Notes: generated by a model not told the origin, from the sequence alone. Numbered from the stretch's first letter, positions 18,855-28,800 are shown. The stretch is DNA of 64,000 nt from Hymenobacter polaris (GCF_012927305.1 NZ_JABBGH010000002.1:682001-746000); one strand, 5' to 3'. A program made the numbers and translations.

Positions 18855-18892
18855 CGCCAGTTCGGGGAAGCCCGGGCTTCCCCGAACTGGCG
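18855..18892. terminator. Perfect 38-bp palindromic terminator
   Basis: Two perfect 19-nt arms with no loop (cgccagttcggggaagccc and its complement), followed by ctttactttt on the plus strand. It lies 26 bp after the stop of the propeller-barrel gene and before the convergent DUF6252 remnant. Confidence 0.8.
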
Positions 18893-18910
18893 CTTTACTT
18901 TTGAAGGGGG

Positions 18911-19438
18911 CTAGAGACGCTTGTCGAAACGCCCTTGCGTGACACAAATGGTGTCGCAGCCCGGTTTGTAAAGGGTGAAATTGAATGTGCCCGAAACAAT
19001 ACCAGCTTTTAAATCCAAACGAGTGATTGTTAGTGTGCCTCGACGGTAAGTAGTGGCACTATCGCCGGTAGTCCATCGACACCTTTTATAATCTGTATAG
19101 CTAGCAAGACTTCTTTGCGAATTACTTAAAGAATAGCTTCCCGTTTTGCGTACATCATTAGAAGCCAATGCAATGCTCTGAATATTATTGGAAGCATCTG
19201 GATAGCGATACGTTTGGATATCAAGTTGCCCATTCTGTACTCCAGAGTCATAAACTACGCTGTAGTTTGAGGTGCCATTAGAGCCCCGTGGTGTCCAAGC
19301 TTACCCATTAACCAAGCAACCAAAGGTGTTGGCGCCGGTCTGCGTTTCGGGTGGTAAGGCACTCACTGGGTCAGGGTTATTCTTCCGGCACTGCGTTAGC
19401 AATCCAGCGGCCAGGCCCAGTAGGATAAGTCGTTTCAT
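18911..19438 (-). pseudogene. DUF6252-like lipoprotein gene with an in-frame stop
   Basis: Two open segments on the minus strand lie in the same frame. 19438-19304 encodes MKRLILLGLAAGLLTQC (lipobox Cys17) to FGCLVNG; then TAA at 19301-19303 (codon 46); then AWTPRGSNGTSNYSV...TQGRFDKRL to the stop at 18911. From memory, DUF6252 proteins read GCLVNGKAWTP here, so a single AAA-to-TAA change explains the break. The remaining 129 codons show no further damage, which suggests a recent mutation, a sequencing error, or readthrough. The gene is visibly less GC-rich than its neighbours. The next in-frame ATG after the stop is far inside the domain, so restart would lose the lipoprotein signal. Confidence 0.85.
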
Positions 19439-19634
19439 AACTGAAAAAGGAAAGTCCACAAACCTCCGGCCCAGCTCCCGCCACCGCAAACCGAAATGCG
19501 CGGCTACCTGACTTTAGACCGGCGCCACCCACGGGCCTTTGCCAGCCTAAAACCACCCGCCCGGTACCCTAGGGCCCTGGCCGCCCGCTCCGCAGCTTAC
19601 GTTACGCAGCCACCCGCCCCTAGGGCCCCGGCCG

Positions 19635-19642
19635 TATCTTTG
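19635..19642 (+). promoter_or_regulatory. -7 promoter element TATCTTTG before ccmB
   Basis: An exact match to TAnnTTTG, five bases before the GTG start of ccmB. No clear -33 TTTG is seen. If used, the transcript would start at or within a few bases of the start codon. Confidence 0.5.
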
Positions 19643-19647
19643 CGGGC

Positions 19648-20325
19648 GTGTCGCTACTCGCTGAAATCTGGTTGCTGCTGCTGAAGGACCTGCGCCTGGA
19701 ATGGCGGCAGCGCACGGCCCTGGGGGGCCTGCTGCTCTACGTGGGCGGCACGGTCTACGTGAGTTACCTCAGCTTCAGCTTTCGCGGGGGCGCGCCGCCC
19801 GCCCCGGCCTGGAACGCGCTTTTCTGGGTTATTCTGCTATTTGCGGCCCTGGGGGCGGCGGGGCGCGGGTTGGCCCAGGAGTCGGCCGGGCTGCGGCTCT
19901 ACTACTACACCGTGGCGCGCCCCGAGGCCGTTATCCTGGCCAAAATCGCCTACAACTTTCTGCTGCTGCTGGCTTTGGCGCTGCCGGCGCTGCTGCTGTA
20001 TAGCCTGCTGCTGGGCAACCCCGTGCAGGACGAGCCGCTTTACGTGGCCAGCATTGCCCTAGGGGCGCTTAGCCTGGCTACCTCGCTCACGCTGGTGGCG
20101 GGCATTGCGGCGCGGGCCGGGCAAGCGGGGGGCGGCACGCTGCTGGCGGTGCTGGGGCTGCCGGTGCTGGTGCCGGTGCTGCTGCTGCTCATCAAGGTCA
20201 GCAAAAACGCCCTCGACGGGCTAGCCCGCGACGCCAGCCAGGGCCCCATCGTGGCGCTGCTGGCCCTGAACTTAATTGTGGTGGCGGTGTCTTACCTACT
20301 ATTCCCCTTTCTGTGGCGCAGCTAA
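19648..20325 (+). CDS. ccmB: Heme exporter/cytochrome c maturation protein CcmB
   Basis: 225 residues from a GTG (MSLLAEIWLLLLKDLRLEWRQ). The charged start KDLRLEWRQRTALGG followed by about six hydrophobic helices is characteristic of CcmB, the membrane subunit of the CcmAB ABC transporter that releases holo-CcmE from CcmC. It is the usual family length. It heads a same-strand run with a methyltransferase, ccmC, ccmD and ccmE. No ccmA ATPase gene is present in this window. A consensus -7 element ends five bases upstream, so the message may be leaderless. Confidence 0.9.
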   Translation: MSLLAEIWLLLLKDLRLEWRQRTALGGLLLYVGGTVYVSYLSFSFRGGAPPAPAWNALFWVILLFAALGAAGRGLAQESAGLRLYYYTVARPEAVILAKIAYNFLLLLALALPALLLYSLLLGNPVQDEPLYVASIALGALSLATSLTLVAGIAARAGQAGGGTLLAVLGLPVLVPVLLLLIKVSKNALDGLARDASQGPIVALLALNLIVVAVSYLLFPFLWRS

Positions 20326-20334
20326 GATTTTTAT

Positions 20335-20443
20335 AAATGTGAAGATATGCTAATATGAAAATGAAGAGCAAAACAGGCGGTCATGCTCATCTAGCGTCCG
20401 CCTGTTTTGCTCTTCATTTTCATATTAGCATATCTTCACATTT
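20335..20443. repeat. Perfect inverted repeat, 46-bp arms, chimeric with family A
   Basis: Arms 20335-20380 and 20398-20443 are perfect complements around a 17-nt loop. The outer 36 bases of each arm are unique AT-rich sequence. The inner part (aggcgg, then tcatgctcatctagcgt in the loop, then ccgcct) matches the family A variant at 34142. It starts 10 bp after ccmB and ends 14 bp before the methyltransferase start, so it would form a large structure in the operon message. Confidence 0.92.
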
Positions 20444-20456
20444 CCACATTAACCCA

Positions 20457-21116
20457 ATGAGTAACGCTCCCAATTCTGCCTCTCCGCTTTCGCTGCCACC
20501 GCAAGCTTTCTTGCGCCGCGACAGCGCCCCCGACGCGGAGTTCTACCGCTTCGAGCGTCTCGTCACGCACATCGACCCGACGGCCGTGGCGGCCGTTACC
20601 CAGCTCTACCGGCAGTTTTTGCCGGCCGGCGGGGCCGTGCTCGACCTGATGAGTAGCTGGGTAAGCCACCTGCCGCCCGAGGTAGCCTACGGCCGCGTGG
20701 CGGGCCTAGGGATGAACATGAACGAGCTAGCCCACAACCCGCGCCTCACCGAGCGCCGGGTGCAGGACCTCAACCAGCAGCCCGCGCTGCCCTACGGCGA
20801 CCACGAGTTTGACGGGGCCGGTATCTGCGTGTCGGTGCAATACCTCACCCAACCCGTGGCGGTGTTCCGGGAGCTGGCGCGGGTGCTCCGGCCGGGCGCG
20901 CCGCTGGTGGTCACGTTCTCCAACCGCTGCTTTCCCGACAAGGCCATCTACGCCTGGCAAACCCTCGACGACGGCGGCCACGTGCGCCTGGTGCAGCACT
21001 ACTTTGCCGAGGCTGGCTTCGAGCCCGCCGAGGTGTTTGCCCACCGCCCCAAGTATGGTGACCCGCTCTACGGCATTGTAGCCGCCACGCCGTCCGCCCC
21101 AACTCCTAATTCATAA
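20457..21116 (+). CDS. Class I SAM-dependent methyltransferase
   Basis: 219 residues from the ATG at 20457, just after the hairpin; the longer frame from 20355 only translates the hairpin. Rossmann-type methyltransferase features are visible: AVLDLMSSWVSHLP as motif I (glycines partly replaced), an acidic-strand equivalent VAGLGMNMNEL, then FDGAGICVSVQYL and LARVLRPGAPLVVTFSNR as motifs IV to VI, the last close to the UbiE/COQ5-like pattern. The substrate is unknown. It is embedded between ccmB and ccmC on the same strand, which could mean co-expression with cytochrome c maturation, but no known Ccm step needs a methyltransferase. Confidence 0.82.
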   Translation: MSNAPNSASPLSLPPQAFLRRDSAPDAEFYRFERLVTHIDPTAVAAVTQLYRQFLPAGGAVLDLMSSWVSHLPPEVAYGRVAGLGMNMNELAHNPRLTERRVQDLNQQPALPYGDHEFDGAGICVSVQYLTQPVAVFRELARVLRPGAPLVVTFSNRCFPDKAIYAWQTLDDGGHVRLVQHYFAEAGFEPAEVFAHRPKYGDPLYGIVAATPSAPTPNS

Positions 21117-21143
21117 TCCCTGACTCATAACCCACAATTTGCT

Positions 21144-21824
21144 ATGAAGTGGTGGAAATACCTGGCTATTGCGCTGCTGCTCTACACGGCCGTGATGGGC
21201 TTTTTGGGGCAGGTGCCGCGCCTGGCCATCCTCAACGAAACCGAGCGCAACCTCTACTTCCACGTGCCCATGTGGTTTGGCATGACCATCGTGCTGGCCG
21301 CCTCGGTCGTGAACTCGCTGCGCTACCTGCGCAATCCTAGCTCCCGGCTCGACATCCTGGCCCATGAGTCGGCCAAGACGGGCGTGCTGCTGGGCGTGCT
21401 GGGGCTGCTCACGGGTAGCCTGTGGGCGCGCTACACCTGGGGCACCTGGTGGACGACTGACGTGAAGCTCAACTGCGCGGCCATTACCATGCTCATCTAC
21501 CTGGCCTACCTGGTGCTGCGCGGCTCGGTGCAAGACGAGCAGCAGCGCGCCCGCCTTTCGGCCATCTACAACATCTTCGCCTTCGCGGTGGCTATCCCGC
21601 TGCTATTCATCGTGCCGCGGGTGGCCTCGGCCTCGCTGCACCCCGGCATGGGTGGCAACCCCGGCTTCTCGAAGTACGACCTCGACAGCCACATGCGCCT
21701 TGTGTTTTACCCGGCCGTGATTGGCTGGACGCTGTTGGCCGTGTGGATAACGGAAGTAAGCTGCCGCCTGGCTTTTGTTAAAGAGAAAGTATATGAAAAA
21801 CAACTGGATAAGCAAACTGCCTAG
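21144..21824 (+). CDS. ccmC: Cytochrome c maturation protein CcmC
   Basis: 226 residues with six hydrophobic helices and the tryptophan-rich heme-handling motif WGTWWTTDVKL near residue 95-105, preceded by the N-terminal histidine segment NLYFHVPMWFG and followed by a later conserved histidine (SLHPGM). CcmC binds heme at the periplasmic face of the inner membrane and loads it on to CcmE. It overlaps ccmD by 32 bp, indicating translational coupling, and ccmE follows 333 bp downstream. Confidence 0.92.
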   Translation: MKWWKYLAIALLLYTAVMGFLGQVPRLAILNETERNLYFHVPMWFGMTIVLAASVVNSLRYLRNPSSRLDILAHESAKTGVLLGVLGLLTGSLWARYTWGTWWTTDVKLNCAAITMLIYLAYLVLRGSVQDEQQRARLSAIYNIFAFAVAIPLLFIVPRVASASLHPGMGGNPGFSKYDLDSHMRLVFYPAVIGWTLLAVWITEVSCRLAFVKEKVYEKQLDKQTA

Positions 21825-22050
21825 CCGCGCGCTGGCCTTGCTGCTGCCGCTGCTACTAGCGGCTTTTGGGTCCCTGGCCCAAACCACTACCCCTAGCCCC
21901 GACCGACCCGAGATGGCCGATGCCCTGCGCCAGAGCGGTAAAATCTACGTGGTGGTGCTGGTGGTCGTCATCATCGTGAGCGGCCTGCTATTCTACCTCG
22001 TGCGCCTCGACCGCAAAGTGAGCCGCCTGGAGAAGGAAGTAGGGGAGTAG
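21793..22050 (+). CDS. ccmD: CcmD family protein
   Basis: 85 residues from the ATG at 21793, inside the end of ccmC. Layout: a signal-like hydrophobic N-terminus (LPSRALALLLPLLLAAFGSLAQ), a short linker, and one transmembrane helix (KIYVVVLVVVIIVSGLLFYLV) with a basic cytoplasmic end (RLDRKVSRLEKEVGE). Small single-helix proteins at this position in Bacteroidota ccm loci are annotated CcmD-like; CcmD helps release holo-CcmE from CcmABC. Assignment rests on size, topology and position, since CcmD sequences are poorly conserved. Confidence 0.75.
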   Translation: MKNNWISKLPSRALALLLPLLLAAFGSLAQTTTPSPDRPEMADALRQSGKIYVVVLVVVIIVSGLLFYLVRLDRKVSRLEKEVGE

Positions 22051-22066
22051 TAACCCAATGAAAAAG

Positions 22067-22100
22067 GCGGACGCCAGATGAGCATGACGTTCTTTTTCCT
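22067..22100. repeat. Solo half of the family A repeat variant
   Basis: The segment ggcggacgccagatgagcat followed by gacgttcttttt matches the right arm of the inverted repeat at 34142-34241 but has no left arm here. It lies between ccmD and ccmE. Confidence 0.75.
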
Positions 22101-22121
22101 AGCCTTCCCGGCCACCTTTTG

Positions 22122-22129
22122 TACCTTTA
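22122..22129 (+). promoter_or_regulatory. -7-like element TACCTTTA before ccmE
   Basis: One mismatch from TAnnTTTG, 27 bases before the ccmE start. No convincing -33 element. It could provide a separate ccmE transcript. Confidence 0.3.
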
Positions 22130-22156
22130 CGGCGTTATCAGGGCCCTAGGAATCTT

Positions 22157-22609
22157 ATGAAAAAGTCACACATCTTTCTGCTGGTCGTTATTGCGGCGGC
22201 GGTGGGCATCATCATCAGCACCATGTCCGATGCCAGCACGTATTCCACCTTCAGCATTGCCCGCGCGCAAGCGGCGGCCGGCAACCCGGCTAAGGTGCAC
22301 GTGGTAGGTACCCTACCGCGCGACGCCACCAACCGCCCCACCGGCCTGGAGTACGACCCGATGGTGAACCCCAACTACTTCGCCTTCATCCTGGTAGATA
22401 CCCTGCAGGTGGCCCAGCGCGTGGTGTACCGCAACCCCAAGCCCCAGGACATGGACAAGTCGGAGCAGGTAGTTATCGTGGGCGCCATGAAAAACGGCGT
22501 GTTCGAAGCCGACCAGATTCTGACCAAGTGCCCCAGCAAATACGTGGAGAAGGACCTGGGCAAAACCGGCCCGCCCGCCACAGCCATGACCACCAGCGGC
22601 CGCCGCTAG
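22157..22609 (+). CDS. ccmE: Cytochrome c maturation heme chaperone CcmE, CxxxY type
   Basis: 150 residues: one N-terminal membrane anchor (HIFLLVVIAAAVGIII), then the OB-fold periplasmic domain (AKVHVVGTLPRD, YFAFILVDTL, VVIVGAMKNGVFEADQIL). Where classical CcmE has HxxxY with the covalent heme-binding histidine, this protein reads C125-P-S-K-Y129. The mature domain contains no other histidine that fits. CxxxY forms are known from archaea and some bacteria, where cysteine replaces histidine as heme attachment. It accepts heme from CcmC and passes it to the CcmF lyase, whose gene here is 24 kb away. Confidence 0.92.
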   Translation: MKKSHIFLLVVIAAAVGIIISTMSDASTYSTFSIARAQAAAGNPAKVHVVGTLPRDATNRPTGLEYDPMVNPNYFAFILVDTLQVAQRVVYRNPKPQDMDKSEQVVIVGAMKNGVFEADQILTKCPSKYVEKDLGKTGPPATAMTTSGRR

Positions 22610-22615
22610 CCCCTA

Positions 22616-22696
22616 GGCCCCGCCAGCTACTAAAAGTGCCCGGCTCTCGCTCCGTAAGGGGAAGAGGGCCGGGCACTTTTAGTAGCTGGCGGGGCC
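22616..22696. repeat. Inverted repeat, family B, 29-bp arms
   Basis: Arms 22616-22644 and 22668-22696 are perfect complements (start ggccccgccagctactaaaa) with a 23-nt loop. It begins seven bases after the ccmE stop and may serve as its terminator. Confidence 0.88.
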
Positions 22697-22710
22697 AGCC
22701 CAGGCGTTGC

Positions 22711-22835
22711 GCCTCACCCCCCGGCCCCCTCTCCTTCAGAGAGGGGGAGCCTAGGTGGCGCAGTCGAGTCGTATGCTTACGCCTACAATCGTCTGGCTCC
22801 CCCTCTCTGAAGGAGAGGGGGCCGGGGGGTGAGGC
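22711..22835. repeat. Inverted repeat, family B, 41-bp arms
   Basis: Arms 22711-22751 and 22795-22835 are perfect complements (start gcctcaccccccggccccct) around a 43-nt loop. The left arm ends in a CCTAGG. The right arm ends five bases before the stop codon of the A2M gene on the other strand. The GGGGGAGCC/CTCTCCTTC wording is unlike family A. Confidence 0.9.
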
Positions 22836-22840
22836 CCCCG

Positions 22841-25800
22841 TTACTGCTGCCCGATAGTTAGCCGCTGGCCGGCCGAGGTGGCGCCAAACTCGGGCGCGTA
22901 CAGGCACTGCACCTCGCTGAGGCCGCCCGAGAAGTCGCCCGCCTGGGCGGCCCGCAGGCGATACTCAAAGACGTGGGTGCCGCGGGGCAACTCGCTCAAG
23001 AAGAAGTGGGTGGCGGCATCGCGCGGGCTCTCGTAGTACCCTAGGCCACCCTGGTACTGGTAGCCGCTGAGCGGGTTCACCAGCTCCAGGCCGGCGGCGC
23101 GCTGGTCCTTGAGGTGCACGTATTCGAGGGCGCGGTCGGTGCGCAGCACCAGGCGCACCACCAGCACGTCGCCCACGCGCAGGGGGCTGGCGGCGGTCAG
23201 CTTCTCGAGGGTGGGGCCGGCGGCAGTGCGCACCTCGCGGTACAGCTGCCGCTCGAGGCTGAGGGCGGCCGCGGCGGGCGTCACCTTGTCCAGGTCCTCG
23301 AAATACTGCCAGTAGAGAGCTCCCCAGGCCACCCCGGCGTCGGGCTTGGTGAGGCTGACGCGGCCTAGGGCGGGCCTCACCGCGGCGGCCGGCCAGGTGG
23401 CGCGCACGTAGCCGGTGCCGGCCTGGCCGGGGCCAGGCTCGAGGCGCTGGCCGCCCACCGTTACTTGCAGGGGCTGGGCGGGGGTGGCCAGCCAGTTGGT
23501 GCCGCGTAGCAGCAGGGCGTAGCAGGCATCGGCGGTGGCGCGGGTGCTGGGCCAGTGGTGGGTTTGCTTTTGGCGCAGCAGCCACAGCTTCAGCTCATTC
23601 ACCGACTCTTGGTCGCCGGCAATCTCGTCGAACGCCTCGATGAGGGTGGCCTGGGTTTCGGTGGGCGCCTCGCGCCAGTAGTAGCCGGGCTGCACATCCT
23701 GCCAGTACATGCCCAGCTCGGGCGAGTGCAGGGCGTTTTCGCGCAGGGCGCGCATAATTTGCGCGGCGGCGGTTGACTTCGCGTCGGCGCGGTGCAGGGC
23801 CAGGGCCAGCTGGCCTTGCAGGTAACGCGTGCGGCCCAGCCAGTGCTGCGCGGCCTGGCCCTGATAATAGGCCAGGGCCGGCCGGCTGGCGGTGGGCACG
23901 GCCAGCTGCGGCCAGTAGCTGCGCGCATACAGCGCCTGCACCTGCAAGTCACCGAGGTGGTTTTCGGGTAACTTGACGCCCTTGGTTTGGCGCAGTTCGG
24001 CGTAGTCGCGGGCCAGCTGGCGGTCGAGGTAGCCCAGGGCGGCTTGCAGCAAGGGGCGGGCTGCAGCGTCCTGGCTGGCATCGAAGGCCCCTAGGGCCCG
24101 CAGCTTGCCGAAGCCCGCCACGATGAGTTGGGTGAGGTAGCGGTCGGTGGGCATGCGCTCAAACCAGGGCCACGAGCCGTCGGGCAGCTGCATGGCTTGC
24201 AGCTTAGCCAGGGCGCGGGTGGTTTCGGCGGCCAGCCGGGCTTCGTCAAACAGGGTGCTGAGGCGGGCCAGGCGCTCAGTTTCGCTCTGGGCGTCGCGCA
24301 CCCAGGGCGTTTCTTGCAGCAGCAGGTTCTTGAGGTCCTGGTTTTGAGCGAGCTTGCTGGCCAGCGCGTTTGGCTGGGCGGTGGGGCCGCTCTGGGCCTG
24401 GCGTGTCCACTCGGCCAGCACGGTTTTGAAGCGCGGGTTGGCCTTGAGCACCTGGGCGGCCAGCAGGTTGGCGTACAGCCGGTCGAATACCTGCTCCGAG
24501 CACTCGTAGGGATACTCCATCAGGTAGGGCAGGCTCTGCACGGCGTACCAGGCGGGGTTGGCGGTCAGCTCCAGCGTCAGGCTCTGGTTGCGCCGGGTGG
24601 GCGAGCTGGTACTGGTCAACTTGGTCAACTCAAACTCGCGGGTGCCTGGCCCTAGTATCGTCAGCGGCAGGCGCTCGGTCACGAGCACGCGGTTGGGCAG
24701 CACCGGCAGCGTGTTTTCCTCGCCATCGGAGTAAGTCACCGCCGGCCCGGTTGCCGGCTTCAGGCTTTGCCGCTTCGCCCGGCGGCCGGCCGGGCCCGGA
24801 GCCCCCTCGCCGCCGGCCTGCGCCACCACGCGGTACGTGACGGCCACCGGCGCAAAATCAGTGGGAATGGCCAGCGGCCACCCTAGGGCCTGGCTCTGGT
24901 GGGCGGCGGCGGCCACGGGTTGCTGGGCCGGGCCCGGCAGCAGCTGGCTGGTAATATCCTGCCCGGTAGCGGCATCGAGCAAGAAAAGCTGCGCCGTGCC
25001 GCTCACGGCGTGGTCGGTGAGGTTGGAGAGCTTGGCGGGGAAGGTGAACGCGTCGCCGGGCCGCAAAAAGCGCGGCGCGTTGGGCGTCAGCTGGATTTCC
25101 TTCTGTGTCACGAGTTGGCGAGCCAGCTGGCCGCTGTGCAGCTGCCGGTCGTGGGCCAGGGCCAGCAGCTGCCAGCGCGTCACGGCCTCGGGCATCTGAA
25201 ACTCCAGCACCACGTCGCCCTGCTTATCGGTGCGCAAAGCCGGCTCCCACAGCGCCGTTTCGCGGAAATCGGTGCGGGTGGGCACGGTGCTGAGGTCGGG
25301 AGCAGCAGATGGTTGCTCTGCATTATCAGCTTCAGCATGGACGATGCCGCTGGCGCTTTTTCTTTTGAATGATGATAATTTATCTGCTGCAACCATCATT
25401 GGCGCGGCAGCTCGAGTACGTAGGCTAGGTCCAGCATCGTAACCATCAGCGTCCACCGCATCTGAATTGCCTTTTACGGTAACAGTCGATACTACTCTCT
25501 CTTTTAGCTCATCTTGGTCCGGTACTTCAACAATAAAGTGCTGATACCAGCCATTCAACTCAGGGTAGTTAACCTCTTTTGGTCCCGGACCACTGTCTGT
25601 AGTGCCGTAAGATTCAGAACTCACCTCCCCAAACTCGCCTTCCCACTCAAACCGCGCCGGGTAGTAGTTATTCCCAAACTCTAACCCCTGAAAGCGGTGT
25701 AGCCGAAAAACGTCCAGGCTTTGGTCGTAGAGCGTGGCCAGCAGCTCGGCATCGGCCGGTTGGCCGTTGGCCTGGCGGATGGTGAGGCGCCAGGTTTCGC

Positions 25801-28800
25801 GCTGGCCCGGCTGCAGCCGGTCGCGGAAGGTGCTGAGGCTGAGCTGCAGCGGCTGCGGGCGCTCGGCCACCTGCACGCTGGCATCGTGGCGGTAGAGGCG
25901 GCCGTCGCGCACCTGGGTGGTGTGGATGTAAAGCGGCCCTAGGGCCGTGGCCGGGCCGCTGTCTAGGCTCAGGCGGCGCTGCTGGCCGGCGGTTAGCGTC
26001 AGCCATTCCTGGCGCAGCAGCTGGCCGCCGCGCTCCACCTCCAGCAGCACGTGGGCGTCGGCTTCGCTGCTGCCCAGCAAGAGGCGGGCCGGCTGGCCGG
26101 GCGCCACGGTATCGGCCAGCACCGCAAACCAGTCGGGCGTGGCAAAGGGCACGGTGGCCGCCTCCGAGTCGAAGAGCGTGAAGTCGAGTTGAGCGCGGGC
26201 CGAGTCGGCGCCCGTGCCCCGCGCCTCCAAGCGGTAGCGGCCGGTGGGCACCTGCGCTAGCAGCGCGGCCAGGTCGAGCCTAGGGTTTTGGCGGGTGTCG
26301 AAGGGCTGGGTTTTCACCAATTCGGCGGGCAGCTCGTCGGCCTCCGTTTCGGGCGCGGGGCCGGGCACGCCGGGCGGGTTGGGGCGGAAGCGGCGGGCCA
26401 GCAGGCGCAGCGTGCCGGTGGCGGGCAGCGCCTCGCCGGTGGCGTTGGTGCTCAGCAGCGCGAAGGCCGGCAGGTGGCGCCGGTCGGCCAGCTCGGGCCC
26501 GGTTAGGCTGAGGCTGAGCGGGTTGCGGCCGATGGAGAAGCTGCGGCTAGCGCTGCGGGTTTCGCCGGCCGCGTCGGTCACGTCGGCCGTTAGCTCGTAG
26601 AGGTAGCCCGGTTCCCAGCGGCGCCCAGTGGGCCTAGGGGCCAGCGGCGGCGTAAAGGTGAAGCTAAAGCGCCCCTCGGCGTCGGTGGTGGTGGTGCCGT
26701 GGGCTACTTCCTGGCTGGGGGCCCGCCCTCGCGAACCGTAAATAGCCTGCGCCGCGCGGCCAAACAGCGGCCACAGCTCGCGGCGCGTCACGCGGTACTG
26801 CACCCTGGCCCCGTCGGTGGCTTGCCCGGCGTAGGCGCGGGCCCGGCCCGTGGCCGTGAGCGGCTGCCCCAGCTGCGGCCGGCCCGGCACCGAGTCCAGC
26901 TGCACCAGAAACGTGGGCCGCTTGTAGTCCTCCACCGAAAAAGCCAGGCTGCCGTTGTCGGTGCTCAGCTGGTACTCGCCGTTGAGCCGCCCGGTAGGCA
27001 GCACGAAGGAGCCGTGAAACGAGCCAAAGTCGGAGCTGGTGAAGGTGAGCGTCTGCACCGTTTGGCCGTTGGCATCGAGCAGCCGCACGCTGGCCGGGTG
27101 GCCCGTCAGCAGCTTGGTGTCATTGCCATACGTCTGGGTCAGAATGCCCTTGAAGTACACCGTCTGCCCCGGTCGGTAAATGGCCCGGTCGCTAAACAGA
27201 AAGGTGCGTTGCTGCAATTGATGCTGCGGCTGGCCGCCGTAGTAGCCGGCCGGGCTATTGAGCACCAGCGTGTCGCGCCCGCGCCACAGGCGCACGGCCG
27301 CCAGCTGCTCGTGGTAGTCGTTGGTTTGGGTGGGGGCCGGCAGGGTGACGCGGCCGCTGGCTTCGGTGGGCTGGGGCGGGCCTAGGCGCTTGGTATCCAT
27401 GCCGTTGCGGTAGGCGGCGTAGGTGGGCTGGGCCTGCACGCCGGCCAGCGGTTGCCCGGTTTGGCGGTGCAGCACCAGCACCTGGGTTTGGCGGGTGGTG
27501 GCGTCGGTTTGGCTGAGCGCGCTCAATTCGCTGGCCCCTAGCACGCCCCAGGCTGTCACGCTGCCCGCCGGCGCCGACTTAGCGGTCGGGTCGGTAACCA
27601 GCGCGGCCTGGTTACTGAGCAGCACCAGGTAGTAGCCCACCGGTAATGCGGGCCCCGCCGCGGCAAACTGCTGCTCCTTGTAGTCAGCCGGGTGCGCGGG
27701 CACCGGCACCTGCCAAGTAGCGGCCGGCGCAGCCTTGAGAACGCGCGCAAAGCGCTTGGCTATGGTCCAGTCCTGCCCATCAAAGCCAGTGCCCCGCTGC
27801 CACTCGCGCAGCGAAATGCGGTAGGCCCAGGCGTGCAACTCACGCACGTTGCGCGCCGTCAGGTCGAGGCGCCAGGGCTGGCCGGGCACCACTATTTCGG
27901 CCGCCGTGAAGGCAACTTCAGGCTGCTCAATCTCGGCCCGCAACTGCCGCGCCTGCGCCGCCCCGCGCGACTTTGGAAAGCGTCCATTGGCGGTGTGGGC
28001 CCAATGCACAGCAGCTATTTCGTCGCCGGCCTCATGGCGGGCTACAGCCTGGCGGAAAACGAACTCTGACCCGATGGGTAGGTCCTTGTATTCTAATGCC
28101 GCGCGGATTAGGGCCGGCTCATAGGCGGCAGCTTGGTCGGTGCCTTGCGCGAGGCTGTGCAGGTAGTCGAGCCGCTGCAAGTCCACGTCGGCCAGCGCCA
28201 GCTGGTTTTGGGGCTGGCGCAGGCGCTGGGCCGTCAGCGCTTGCAGCAGGCGCAAAGTCAGCAGCTCGTGGCTGAGCGAGTCGGCGGCCGGCGCGCGCAG
28301 CCCTAGGGTGGCAAACTCGGCGGCAGAGCCAAAAAGCGCGGCGGTGGGGTAAGCGCTCAGCTCGAAGGGCGGCGCGGGCTGCGTGGCAGTCAGCTCCTGG
28401 TTTTGCAGGCCCGCGATGGCGCGCTGGGCCAGCAGGTCGTAGAGGGTGGGACGCCGGGCGCGGCCCTCGGCGTCGCCGCCGGTGGCCAGGTCGCCCAGCT
28501 CGGCCAGGGTGGTTTGCAGCTGGCGCTGGGGCTCATCTTGCACCGACTGCTGGTAGTGGCGGGCAATGGCAGCCCCCAGGCGGCGGGCGTCCCAGGTGGC
28601 GAGGTCAGTGCCCCCGTCGGCCTGGCCGGGCGCGGCCTGGTCGGTGGTGGGGGCGGCCCCCGGCGTGCGCTGGTACAGCTGGTAGCGGTGCTGGTTGAAG
28701 TACTCGGCGTAGAGCCCCGCCAGCAGCGAGTGCAGGATGGGCCGCGCCGGGAAGGTGGCCGCCTGCGCATCGCGCTCCAGCAGCGCAATGGCCTTTTCGG

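Noticed and set aside
20355..20456. N-terminal extension of the methyltransferase
   Set aside because: It reads through the perfect hairpin; the ATG at 20457 just after the repeat fits the protein.
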